A DNA stretch of 47,663 nt, taken from contig VSNH01000012.1 of assembly GCA_009774215.1 (NCBI GenBank), positions 1 through 47,663 on the forward strand. Reading direction: 5' to 3'. A model generated the notes under the pieces. That model did no database searches, had not been told where the DNA came from, and saw only the letters and a list, made by a program, of their open reading frames with translations. Every line of letters starts with the position of its first letter. The stretch's first letter is position 1. Of this stretch, positions 25,813 through 33,786 are shown in pieces. This DNA is from Lachnospiraceae bacterium. GTDB lineage: Bacteria; Bacillota; Clostridia; Lachnospirales; Lachnospiraceae. Made by a program: the position numbers and the translations under genes.

Positions 25813-25994
25813 ATGCGCTTCTCCTTTATCTATTCATTTTACCAACTTTTCCCCAAAAGATAAATTGGTTTTTTTGATAATGTCGTTTGCAATATAGCCC
25901 ACAATGATGTATGATATTTATAAGTATACTTTCTTACAATAAGAGTATTTTAGAGAAGTATGACCATTTTTTAATTTTGACGAAAGAAGCCGAA

Positions 25995-27083
25995 ATGAAA
26001 GAAAATTCTGTTTTAGCCACCATTTACGAAAATATCTGCCGGGATACCGGGAAGCAGAACGAATCCGCCAAGCTGATTGCCGTGGTTCGTTTATTAACGC
26101 TCTCCATGCTTCTTCACTCCCTGGTATGCTGCGTGCTCGTGTCAATCACGAGACACACAGGCGCGCTGGCTTTTTCTCTGTTTTCTCCTGTTCTGTTTCT
26201 GGCTGTTTTTGTATTATCCTACAGATGGAGTACTTTTGTATCGTACTGCATCCTGAACGTGTGTATTTTGTTCTGGTCCTGCATGAATGTCTACTGTTTC
26301 GGCTGGAATATCGGCATCCAGCATTTTCTGGTGGTGCTTCTGGTCTTCGTCTTCTTCTGCAAATACAGACACGAACCGGTCAAGATTCTCTATGCCGCTT
26401 TTCTGTTTGCACTGCGTTTGTTCCTGTTTTACTATTGCCGCTCCCACGAGCCGTCCATTGTTCTTGACGACGGTTTAATCAATACCCTGCAGACGGTAAA
26501 TACCTTCTTTATTTTCCTGTCTCTGGGTCTGGTTGCCTATCTGTTCAGCTCCACCACGCAGGAGATGGAGGGCAAGCTGATCGAGTATAACCGAAAGCTG
26601 ATGAAACAGGCCAACACCGATACGCTGACCGGGCTTTTCAATCGTCGGCGCACCATGGAATATCTGGAAAATCTCCTCAGGGCCGCGGAAACGCAGATCA
26701 GTATCTGCCTGTGCGACATCGACCATTTCAAGCGCGTTAACGATACTTACGGGCATGACGTGGGCGACGTGGTTCTGAAAAAAATTTCCGAAACCTTCCA
26801 GAAAAGGCTGCCCCCCGACACCTTTGTTTCCCGATGGGGCGGCGAAGAATTTCTGCTGATTTTCCCCCGCTTGAACGGGGACGAGGCTATCACCGCTCTG
26901 GAGACGCTTCGACAAAAAATCCGGGAGATCACTTTTGACGGCGGCTTTGAAAACTTTACCGTCTCCCTTACCTACGGGCTTGTGGAATACGACTACCACA
27001 GCGATATCACCACGCTCTTAAAAGAGGCGGACGAAAAACTATACGTCGGCAAAGAAGGCGGTCGCGACCGAATTGTATTCTAG
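25995..27083 (+). CDS. membrane GGDEF diguanylate cyclase
   Basis: About 362 residues from ATG 25995; a start 28 codons earlier has no ribosome binding site, and the chosen one has only a weak AAAGAAG. Residues 25-175 hold about six hydrophobic helices; from about 200 to the end is a GGDEF domain. Active-site signature RWGGEEFLLIF and the substrate region DTLTGLFNRRRTMEYLENLL, CDIDHFKRVNDTYGHDVGD are intact, so it should make cyclic di-GMP from two GTP. The inhibitory RxxD site that usually lies five residues before GGEEF is replaced by PPDT, so product inhibition is probably absent. It diverges from the yesM-type gene. Confidence 0.9.
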   Translation: MKENSVLATIYENICRDTGKQNESAKLIAVVRLLTLSMLLHSLVCCVLVSITRHTGALAFSLFSPVLFLAVFVLSYRWSTFVSYCILNVCILFWSCMNVYCFGWNIGIQHFLVVLLVFVFFCKYRHEPVKILYAAFLFALRLFLFYYCRSHEPSIVLDDGLINTLQTVNTFFIFLSLGLVAYLFSSTTQEMEGKLIEYNRKLMKQANTDTLTGLFNRRRTMEYLENLLRAAETQISICLCDIDHFKRVNDTYGHDVGDVVLKKISETFQKRLPPDTFVSRWGGEEFLLIFPRLNGDEAITALETLRQKIREITFDGGFENFTVSLTYGLVEYDYHSDITTLLKEADEKLYVGKEGGRDRIVF

Positions 27084-27252
27084 TGTTCCATTTACCAATT
27101 AACTATCCTTTTTTGCTTGCCAGCATTCCCTTCTACTGCGTTGTTTTCGGTCAACGATGCCACCGGCATCGCCTCCCTCAAACGCCTTGTATAAGGAAAT
27201 TCTGGACTTCGCAAAAAGTGTATGCAATTGGAAAATGGACCACTAGCTGTCA

Positions 27253-27301
27253 CAGTTCAGTTCACGCTCTAAGCGTTTTGCGAATGGCGTGAGCTGAACT
27301 G
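27253..27301. terminator. terminator hairpin of a repeated family
   Basis: CAGTTCAGTTCACGC (27253-27267) pairs with GCGTGAGCTGAACTG (27287-27301), 14 of 15 plus one G-U pair, followed by a T-rich tail (CATACATTTTTTATC). Its reverse complement matches the hairpin at 34752-34800, including the loop ATTCGCAAAAC. It would end the GGDEF transcript before the DUF885 gene. Confidence 0.7.
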
Positions 27302-27363
27302 TCATACATTTTTTATCCCTCTCTCTCATATAGTAATACAAATCCTTTTCTGTAGGTGTTCCC

Positions 27364-29211
27364 TTGAAACGTTCTCTCTCTTCCAGACAATGGACTTTTG
27401 TTTTGATTCTGTTTACCGCCTTGAGCGTTCTAACGCTGTATTGGTACGGCCGCACACATCAGGACAATAAATTCCGTGCTTTCGCCAAATCCTTTTTTCT
27501 GGAGGAAGTACAGGCAAATCCCATTCATTTTCACTATACCATAGACAACCCGGCCGCCTACGGCGTGGATGAATCGTCCCTCACCCTGCCCGTCTATCAG
27601 GCCGGGGACGCGGCGGACGAAGTGTACGCGCTGTCTCTGGCGAGAAAGGAGTTAGGCACCATCAGTTCCGACGCTTTGAACGAAGAGAATCGCCGGCTCT
27701 ATGAGCTTTTGGACAGTTACCTTGCGGCAGCGGCGTCCACCGCAGCCTATCCCTACTTCTCAGAGCCGCTCTCACCCTCCTCCGGCGTTCCCTCGGAGCT
27801 GCCTATTCTGTTCTCCGAGTATCGTCTGGATGACACGGCCGATATCGAAAATTATCTGTCGATCCTCACCCAGATTCCTGCCTATTTTGACGGGCTTCTT
27901 GTCTATGAACAGGAGAAGGCGCAGGCCGGGCTTTTCATGTCCGATCTGACCGCTGACCGGGTGATACACCAATGCACGGAACTGCTGGACGTCTTCTCCG
28001 TTAAAAACGGCACACATTTTCTGGAAATTACTTTTAAGGAACGGCTACAGCAGCTTGTGGACAAAGGCATCCTGACGGCCGACGAGGCCGCTTCCTATGA
28101 ATCCGATCACAACCGCTTATTGACCACGATGGTTATCCCCGCCTACGACAAGCTGGCGGACGGACTAACTGTATTAAAGGGATCGGGAAAAGCGACCTGC
28201 GGTCTGGCCGGACAGGAAAACGGGCGTGACTACTACCGCGCGCTTGTCCGTCTGCGCACCGGTTCCTACCGAGACATAGAGGAAATCAAACGCCTTCTGG
28301 CCAGAGATCTGCGCTTCAACTATGAATCACTGCTGGCGCTCCTTGCCGCAAACCCGTCTCTGAAAGACATGATTTCAGAGACGCCGTCTCTCCTGCCCGA
28401 GATGACGCCGGAAGAAATACTGGCTGATCTGCAGTCGGAAATTGGAGAAGAGTATCCGCCCATCCCTGCCGGCCGTGACAACGTGCCCATCCGCTCCACG
28501 ATAAAGTATGTGGACGCCAGCTTGGAAGCGTACAGCGCTCCCGCTTTTTATATGATGCCGCCCATCGACAACATCTGCAACAACCTGATCTGCTTAAACG
28601 CGCGGGACACGCAGGACGATCTGGCCCTCTTTACCACACTGGCCCACGAGGGCTACCCCGGCCATCTGTATCAGACTGTATACAGCAAACGCTATCAGGA
28701 ACAGGAAAACATCCTGCCTCTCGGAAACGTCCTCTACTACGGCGGTTTTGTGGAGGGCTGGGCAATGTATGTGGAGCTTGACTCCTACACCAGAGCCATC
28801 GAGCTGGCAAAAGAATCCCACCCGGAAGCAGCCGCCTACTATCAGGTCTGCCGCCTGGACAGACAATTTCGGCTGGGACTTTACTCTCTTCTGGATATTG
28901 CCATCCACTATGACAACGCCTCCTTTGCGGATGTGCAGAAGCTGTGTTACTGTCTGGGGATCAGCGACAGCGCAAATCTGGCCGCCCTCTATCAGTATAT
29001 CGCGGAGGAACCATGTAACTATTTGAAATATTATCTGGGATATCTGGAAATTCTGGAATTAAAAAAACAGGCAGCCGTCCTCTGGTCAGAACCGAACCAA
29101 ATGACCGCCGTCTATGATGACACGGCATTTTTATACCGCTTTCATTCTTTTCTGCTGCAGAACGGCCCCGCCGACTACCGGACGCTGGCGAAGCGGCTGG
29201 CGGCGGAGTAA
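27364..29211 (+). CDS. DUF885 family protein, putative zinc metallopeptidase
   Basis: 615 residues starting at a TTG (27364), with a weak GTAGGTG site. A single N-terminal hydrophobic helix (about residues 10-28) would anchor or export it. The family hallmark TLAHEGYPGHLYQTVYS is present near residue 425; its HExxxxH-like His/Glu set suggests a zinc peptidase, and distant homologues are carboxypeptidase-like. The downstream GGFVEGWAMYVELDS and RLDRQFRLGLYSLLD segments are also family-typical. Length matches. It is alone on the plus strand between the GGDEF gene and the convergent fabT-like gene. Substrate unknown. Confidence 0.85.
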   Translation: MKRSLSSRQWTFVLILFTALSVLTLYWYGRTHQDNKFRAFAKSFFLEEVQANPIHFHYTIDNPAAYGVDESSLTLPVYQAGDAADEVYALSLARKELGTISSDALNEENRRLYELLDSYLAAAASTAAYPYFSEPLSPSSGVPSELPILFSEYRLDDTADIENYLSILTQIPAYFDGLLVYEQEKAQAGLFMSDLTADRVIHQCTELLDVFSVKNGTHFLEITFKERLQQLVDKGILTADEAASYESDHNRLLTTMVIPAYDKLADGLTVLKGSGKATCGLAGQENGRDYYRALVRLRTGSYRDIEEIKRLLARDLRFNYESLLALLAANPSLKDMISETPSLLPEMTPEEILADLQSEIGEEYPPIPAGRDNVPIRSTIKYVDASLEAYSAPAFYMMPPIDNICNNLICLNARDTQDDLALFTTLAHEGYPGHLYQTVYSKRYQEQENILPLGNVLYYGGFVEGWAMYVELDSYTRAIELAKESHPEAAAYYQVCRLDRQFRLGLYSLLDIAIHYDNASFADVQKLCYCLGISDSANLAALYQYIAEEPCNYLKYYLGYLEILELKKQAAVLWSEPNQMTAVYDDTAFLYRFHSFLLQNGPADYRTLAKRLAAE

Positions 29212-29261
29212 GCGGAGCGCCACACTGCTTGTGTCTTGGTATGCCACCTAAGCGGCAGTCG

Positions 29262-29286
29262 CCAAGGTCGTGCAGGCACGACTTTG
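29262..29286. terminator. bidirectional terminator, DUF885 / fabT-like
   Basis: CCAAGGTCGTGC and GCACGACTTTGG form a 12-bp stem (one G-U pair) in the short gap between two convergent genes. Confidence 0.6.
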
Positions 29287-29304
29287 GCTCGCTGCTCGCG
29301 GGAA

Positions 29305-29742
29305 TTAACTCACTTCACGGAAGAACCTTGTCAGCTTGGAGAGGGCGCTTTCGAGCGCTCTCTGTTCCTCCTCCGAAAGCTCTTTCAGTATTGCGTCGAT
29401 CATTTGCTCATGGAATCGGCGATGGTGAAGATATGCCTTCTTCCCTTTCCCCGAGAGAGAAATCAATACCACGCGGCGATCCTCCTCGCTCCGGGTTCTG
29501 TCCACATAGCCCTTTTTTACCAGGCTATTGACCGCTATGGTCAGTGTCCCCGTTGTGACCTCCAGCTCTCTTGCCACACTGGTCATATTTTTGGCGCAGT
29601 CCGGCCCGATCGCCTCCATGACGTGCATATCGTTGGCCGTCACGTCTTTATATTCTTCCGTCCTGATTGCCCGCTCCTCCAGCGTGTTAATATCCCGGAA
29701 GAGCCGAACCAGCACTTCGTTTAATGTATTGCTGATATTCAT
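29305..29742 (-). CDS. FabT-like MarR family regulator
   Basis: 145 residues. MarR winged-helix fold with ELEVTTGTLTIAVNSLVKKG as recognition region and the wing RSEEDRRVVLISLSGKGKK. The sequence resembles Streptococcus FabT, the repressor of fatty-acid synthesis genes that uses acyl-ACP as co-repressor. Shared features include NDMHVMEAIG, VTTGTLT, DRRVV and HRRFHEQM. A FabT-type palindrome overlaps its own promoter, so it is probably autoregulated. In relatives fabT heads the fab cluster; here no fab genes are visible within the window. Confidence 0.8.
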   Translation of the reverse strand: MNISNTLNEVLVRLFRDINTLEERAIRTEEYKDVTANDMHVMEAIGPDCAKNMTSVARELEVTTGTLTIAVNSLVKKGYVDRTRSEEDRRVVLISLSGKGKKAYLHHRRFHEQMIDAILKELSEEEQRALESALSKLTRFFREVS

Positions 29743-29784
29743 CCTCTTTTCCCCTGCGCAAACATGTCTCTCGAATCTCCAAAC

Positions 29785-29816
29785 AGTGTATCAAAAAATA
29801 GTTTGAAAGTCAAACT
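29785..29816 (-). promoter_or_regulatory. promoter and FabT-type operator of the MarR gene
   Basis: On the minus strand TTGACT (29813-29808) and TACACT (29790-29785) with a 17-bp spacer. The -35 box overlaps the perfect palindrome AGTTTGA-AAG-TCAAACT (29800-29816), which has the TTTGAnnnTCAAA core known for FabT. Confidence 0.75.
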
Positions 29817-29934
29817 TTATAAAAGCTGTCATTCTCCCGAAAGTACCAATTATAAATTTTAGTTTATATTTTCTTTCTTTTTTCTTTCGAATTTTGACAC
29901 ATCGCATTCACAAATAGCCTGTATAGTATTAATT

Positions 29935-30165
29935 GTAGTTGAGACAGAGCCGGATCAAAATATTCGGCCCGCAGGAATTGCTGATTGAGATTCTTTAGCG
30001 GTGGTTATACTACACTTAAAATGAAGTCGCCGGCGCTGAGCTGGTGCCGACCGGCTTCGACTAACCATAACAGCGGCCTACCAAGCTGCTGTTGACATAT
30101 ATTTGAACCAACATTTCTATCCTTCTCACACACCGAAACGGCGCTCCGTATGGAGCGCCGTTTCG
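29935..30165 (+). ncRNA. candidate structured small RNA with strong terminal hairpin
   Basis: No gene fits this 490-bp gap between two minus-strand genes. The plus strand shows ordered hairpins: GCCGGA/TTCGGC (29949-29968 region); TGGTTA (30002-30007) with TAACCA (30062-30067) enclosing an 11-bp stem that starts GAAGTCG and ends CGGCTTC; AACAGCGGC/GCTGCTGTT (30068-30093 region); and a perfect 14-bp stem, CGAAACGGCGCTCC (30134-30147) with GGAGCGCCGTTTCG (30152-30165). A TTGACA lies at 29894 but 22 bp from TATAGT, so the promoter is uncertain. The segment GCAGGAATTGCTGAT...AGCGGTGGTTAT reminds me of raiA-motif RNAs of Firmicutes, but I cannot verify that. Confidence 0.5.
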
Positions 30166-30189
30166 CATTATATACCAACATCCTTATAC

Positions 30190-30218
30190 GGAGAATGCCC
30201 GTTTTGGGGGCATTCTCC
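30190..30218. terminator. 11-bp hairpin
   Basis: GGAGAATGCCC (30190-30200) and GGGCATTCTCC (30208-30218) are perfectly complementary. It lies downstream of Uma2 copy B on the minus strand and of the RNA candidate on the plus strand. Confidence 0.55.
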
Positions 30219-30219
30219 C

Positions 30220-30285
30220 GAGTGAAACATAGAACTTCTTAGCGAAGCAGCCATTGCTGCTAAGTTTTACAAGTTCTTTTCACTC
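30220..30285. repeat. long nested hairpin at the end of Uma2 copy B
   Basis: Nested complementary arms GAGTGAA/TTCACTC, AGAACTT/AAGTTCT and CTTAGC/GCTAAG with an inner AGCA/TGCT give a 66-nt stem-loop that includes the Uma2 stop codon. Likely a transcript end structure or a repeat element. Confidence 0.55.
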
Positions 30286-30929
30286 TAGCCCAATTCCAGT
30301 TCCGAAAAATCTATGTACAAATCATCATAGATTCCCACTTTCACACAATCCGAAAGCAAATACTGCTCGACCTCCCCGCCCTGCTCAAACCGATATACAA
30401 AAACGGCATCCTTCTTCCGATCCACAATCCAGTACTCCCTCGTCCCTGTTTCCCGGTAAAGCGCCAGCTTCTGCTCATAATCCCTCTTTCTGGTGGACGG
30501 CGACACAATCTCAATCACCCAGTCCGGTGAACCCTGGCACCCTTTCTCCTCCAGCCTGTCCCTGTCGCAGATCACGGAAATATCCGGAATGAGATAGTTG
30601 TACTTATCCCTTTTGACAAATGCGCCAAGCCCCATATATGCTTTACACCGTCTGTTGCCTTTTTTTAAATACGACTTGATCACCCAAAAAAGCTCCCCCA
30701 GAATATCCTGATGCGGCTCCCCGGGCGACTGCATGATAAACATCTCACCATCAATCAGCTCCGCCCTCACGTCATCGGGAAGCGCATCCACATCATCAAA
30801 CGTGTAACATTTTCCGCCCTTGATCATTCCGAAACCTTCCTCTCGTTTTATCCTTCCCGTTTCTGCTTCTTCCGGGGATTTTACTTCCCTCAGTTCTGTA
30901 AACACTTCTTTTAGTTTCCTTGCTTCCAT
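30285..30929 (-). CDS. Uma2-family (DUF820) PD-(D/E)XK endonuclease-like protein, copy B
   Basis: 214 residues, or 180 from an in-frame ATG at 30827 with its own GAGAGGAAGG site. Core features as in copy A: RAELIDGEMFIM, IPDISVICDRD, GSPDWVIEIVSPSTRKRD, LYRETGTREYWIVD. The N-terminal extension (EARKLKEVFTELREVKSPEE) and the whole 5' leader are much more alike between the two copies than the catalytic bodies are. Transcribed from a consensus promoter at 31196-31168. Function of the family is not established. Confidence 0.85.
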   Translation of the reverse strand: MEARKLKEVFTELREVKSPEEAETGRIKREEGFGMIKGGKCYTFDDVDALPDDVRAELIDGEMFIMQSPGEPHQDILGELFWVIKSYLKKGNRRCKAYMGLGAFVKRDKYNYLIPDISVICDRDRLEEKGCQGSPDWVIEIVSPSTRKRDYEQKLALYRETGTREYWIVDRKKDAVFVYRFEQGGEVEQYLLSDCVKVGIYDDLYIDFSELELG

Positions 30930-31161
30930 GTTTTCCTCCTGTTCCGCAGGAGAAAATCGGTAATATACCTTTTACGCTGGCTTGTCTGCCATGAAAACAA
31001 TATCGGTTCAAAATCTCCCGCTTTTAAATTGTGTTGGTTGATTTAAAAGCATAGAAATTCTGATACACAGATTTGGAAACCTGACTTAAATGCAGGTTTC
31101 ATTTGACTCCGGCGCTATAATGCCACACCGAATATTTGTTGTCAAGAAAGTAATATGCTTT
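30930..31161 (-). ncRNA. conserved structured 5' leader of Uma2 gene, copy B
   Basis: About 232 nt between the predicted transcription start and ATG 30929, the same length as copy A. Hairpins: CGGTG/CGCCG, AAACCTG/CAGGTTT (31100-31076 on the minus strand; CCGA/TCGG in copy A), GCTTTTAAAT/ATTTAAAAGC (31050-31020), TGGC/GCCA, and the terminal stem TTTTCTCCTG/CAGGAGGAAA, which holds the Shine-Dalgarno. The 10-bp palindrome, its 11-nt loop and the terminal stem are identical in both copies. Confidence 0.75.
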
Positions 31162-31167
31162 GTGCTT

Positions 31168-31196
31168 ATTATAGGCATTGCAAGATGATATGTCAA
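31168..31196 (-). promoter_or_regulatory. consensus promoter of Uma2 leader copy B
   Basis: On the minus strand a perfect TTGACA (31196-31191), 17-bp spacer and a perfect TATAAT (31173-31168). A second TTGACA lies at 31145-31140 with a weaker -10. Confidence 0.85.
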
Positions 31197-31226
31197 GAAC
31201 GAAATAACGTCTATTCCATCCTCCTA

Positions 31227-31760
31227 TCAGCCCGCCATCCTCCCCGCCAGCACAATGCTTGCCGCGATCCCTGCAAGGGTAGACAGCAGCGCGCCCTTCA
31301 GCGTATAGCGGGTCTTTGTGACCTTCGCCGCCAGAAAGTAAACGCTCATAGTATAGAAGATTGTCTCCGTGCAGCTCATCATAATGGAGGTGGTAAGCCC
31401 AATCAGGGAATCCGGCCCATGGTTTTTAAAAATATCCAGCACCAGCCCCGTGGCCGCAGAGGAGGAGAACATCTTCACAAACATCAGCGGTACCAGCTCG
31501 GAGGAAAATCCGAGTCTGTCCGCCACGCCGCCAAACAGCCCTCCGACAAATTCCAGAAACCCCGATGCCCGCAAAACGCCCACCGCCACCATAAGGCCGA
31601 TCAACGTAGGCATAATCTGTATGACCGTGTGAAAACCGTCCTTCGCGCCCCGGATAAAATCCTCGTACACATTGCAGCGGTTGGAAATACCGTAAGCCAC
31701 AATATAAAAAAGGATGACAGGAATAATAATATTGGAAATGTTAGATAAAACTGCCGCCAT
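31227..31760 (-). CDS. spmB: spore maturation protein B
   Basis: 177 residues, an inner-membrane protein of the nucleoside-recognition (Gate) fold needed for spore core dehydration. Family features: YGISNRCNVYEDFIRGAKDG near the start, PTLIGLMVAVGVLRASG, and MMSCTETIFYTMSVYF. Length equals B. subtilis SpmB (178). SpmB normally follows spmA directly in one operon; here no spmA lies upstream, and the only spmA in the window is a broken copy 15.4 kb away on the same strand. No clear ribosome binding site before ATG 31760, as expected if it used to be coupled to spmA. Confidence 0.92.
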   Translation of the reverse strand: MAAVLSNISNIIIPVILFYIVAYGISNRCNVYEDFIRGAKDGFHTVIQIMPTLIGLMVAVGVLRASGFLEFVGGLFGGVADRLGFSSELVPLMFVKMFSSSAATGLVLDIFKNHGPDSLIGLTTSIMMSCTETIFYTMSVYFLAAKVTKTRYTLKGALLSTLAGIAASIVLAGRMAG

Positions 31761-31967
31761 AGATCAGTCCGTATATCGGTTTTATAAAATTTATGCAAAA
31801 GAACGCGCTTTTATCCCTGCAATGCAAATCCTGCAGCTTGTACATTGATTAATTGCCAAAATACTGCTACCATATATGATAGCAGTCGAAATCCGGCTGT
31901 TTCCCGACAAACTTTGATTTCATTCGACCTAACGTCGTGAATGCTTATATCCGGAACGGAGATTTTT

Positions 31968-32465
31968 ATGGCACAGTCAAATACAACAGTTCTGGCCGCC
32001 CTGATCGGCCTGATCGCCTTTATGGCAGTTCTCACCATAGCAATCGATTTTTTTCTGCGCCGCAGGCGGGAGCGCCGCGTCAGCCGGATGGACGAACTGG
32101 AAGGACATGATTTTGAATTCTTCTGCGCCGATTTACTGCAGGCGCAGGGTTTTATCGATGTGGAAGTAACCCGCGGCAGCGGCGACTTCGGTGTGGATAT
32201 TCTGGCGGAGAAGGACGGTGTCACCTACGCCGTACAGTGCAAACGTTACAGCGGCCCGGTCGGCGTGGAGGCCGTGCTGCGTACCTACGGCGGACAGGCT
32301 TACTATGAGCGCATGGTGGGCGCGGTTATGACAAACCAATATTTCACCTCTCCAGCGGTAGAAGCCGCTAAAAAGCTGCACATCCTGCTCTGGGATCGGG
32401 GATATATGGATACAATGATAGAAGAGAGCAGCCCCCGCGACAGCCGCCATAGCCGGTCAACATGA
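31968..32465 (+). CDS. membrane-anchored Mrr-like restriction endonuclease domain protein
   Basis: 165 residues from ATG 31968 (ACGGAG upstream). One transmembrane helix (about residues 8-28), an Arg-rich cytoplasmic stretch, then an Mrr_cat PD-(D/E)XK domain: GHDFEFFCADLLQAQGF, GSGDFGVDILAE, YAVQCKRYSGPVG. The catalytic Asp and Gln-x-Lys are intact. Proteins of this small class are common in Firmicutes; they are thought to act on DNA but their role is unknown. It stands alone between spmB and the esterase. Confidence 0.85.
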   Translation: MAQSNTTVLAALIGLIAFMAVLTIAIDFFLRRRRERRVSRMDELEGHDFEFFCADLLQAQGFIDVEVTRGSGDFGVDILAEKDGVTYAVQCKRYSGPVGVEAVLRTYGGQAYYERMVGAVMTNQYFTSPAVEAAKKLHILLWDRGYMDTMIEESSPRDSRHSRST

Positions 32466-32559
32466 CTTCGATTCACCATCTGCAGAAATCAAAAGTCTGC
32501 TTTGCACCGCTCGACTCCTTGCTAACGAAAATAAACAAAAAAGAAAGGCAGAAAAACTT

Positions 32560-33693
32560 ATGAACAATCTGAGAAAATATCCGTTAAATGAAATTCCTTA
32601 CTACAAGGTGCACGGCCGCACGGTTCCCGGCGCCTGTCCGCTGCCCCTCTTTTTCAACGGCAGCGCGGTGGAATTAAATGTGTCCGGTTCCGAGCTTTGG
32701 GCTGATCTGGAAGTCAGCTGGCAGAACCTTGAAATGTGGGTGACCGTAGAAGTTAACGGCAAACTGATGAGCCGCCAGATGCTGATGCCGGGGAGCCAAT
32801 CCCTGTGCCTGTTTCGCGGCATGAGTCCGGAGCCTGTCAAGAATGTGCGTCTCACAAGGGAGACACAGGCTATGGTTGAGGACGAGGACTGCTGCCTCAT
32901 CGTTCACGGCTTTCAGGCGGACGGAAGCTTCCATCCCGTTCCCAAGAAAAAATACACGCTGGAATTTGTGGGCGACAGCATTACCTCCGGGGAAGGCACC
33001 TACGGCTCGAAGGACGAATATGACTGGATTCCCATGTACATGAGCTACAGCCGCGATTACGCCAAAATGACGGCGGATGCGCTGGATGCGGACGCCCATA
33101 TCATTTCCAAGGGCGGCTGGGGAGTGCTCTCCGCCTGGGATAACAACCCGGATTGCAACATTCCCTCCCGTTATAAGCAGCTCTGCGGCATCTGCTGCGG
33201 TTCCAAAAATGAAAGTTTCGGCGCATTCGCCCCTTATGATTTTACCGTGAGAAAGACGGATGCCGTGATCGTCAATCTCGGCACGAACGACGCATCCGCT
33301 TTCCGACAGCCCGCCTGGCACGATCCCGCCACAGGATTGACATTTAAACAGCATCTCAACCCGGACGGCACCTACCGGGAGGAGGATCTGAACCGCTTTG
33401 AGGATGCCGTCGTCTCCTTCCTGCATATGCTGCGGAAGCACAACCCACAAGCTCATATTGTCTGGTGTTACGGTATGCTGGGCTACGAACTCTCCTTCGC
33501 AATCAATGACGCCATAACCCGCTACACAAGAGAAAGCGGCGATCACAACGTCATCTTTTTACAGCTCCCCAACACCACGGAGGAAACCGTCGGCTCTAAC
33601 GGCCATCCGGGAGAATTGTCCCACCGAAGAGCGGCGAGGGTGCTGACCGAGTACTTGAGGGATTATTTTTCAAACGCAAACATTGGGGGCTAA
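32560..33693 (+). CDS. SGNH/GDSL esterase, CE2-like
   Basis: 377 residues, no signal peptide. Residues 1-125 form an N-terminal beta-sandwich, followed by an SGNH hydrolase domain: nucleophile Ser in FVGDSITSGEG (about 142), NLGTNDAS (block III) and the catalytic His in GHPGELSH. The two-domain arrangement is that of carbohydrate esterase family 2, which removes acetyl groups from xylan or other sugars. Without a secretion signal it would deacetylate imported oligosaccharides, fitting the pentose theme of the region. A 17-bp terminator follows. Confidence 0.82.
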   Translation: MNNLRKYPLNEIPYYKVHGRTVPGACPLPLFFNGSAVELNVSGSELWADLEVSWQNLEMWVTVEVNGKLMSRQMLMPGSQSLCLFRGMSPEPVKNVRLTRETQAMVEDEDCCLIVHGFQADGSFHPVPKKKYTLEFVGDSITSGEGTYGSKDEYDWIPMYMSYSRDYAKMTADALDADAHIISKGGWGVLSAWDNNPDCNIPSRYKQLCGICCGSKNESFGAFAPYDFTVRKTDAVIVNLGTNDASAFRQPAWHDPATGLTFKQHLNPDGTYREEDLNRFEDAVVSFLHMLRKHNPQAHIVWCYGMLGYELSFAINDAITRYTRESGDHNVIFLQLPNTTEETVGSNGHPGELSHRRAARVLTEYLRDYFSNANIGG

Positions 33694-33723
33694 ACATGCG
33701 TCAGACATTCTCTGCGCCACACA

Positions 33724-33770
33724 AAAACAGCATTTCGGCATTATTGACTGCACTGCCGAAATGCTGTTTT
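33724..33770. terminator. strong bidirectional terminator
   Basis: AAAACAGCATTTCGGCA (33724-33740) and TGCCGAAATGCTGTTTT (33754-33770) are perfectly complementary over 17 bp, with A- and T-tails on both sides, between the convergent esterase and ROK genes. Confidence 0.92.
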
Positions 33771-33786
33771 ATCATCTGCATATTTT

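Noticed and set aside
29894..29927. TTGACA...TATAGT as a promoter for the RNA candidate
   Set aside because: The spacer is 22 bp, too long for a normal sigma-A promoter, so I did not annotate it.
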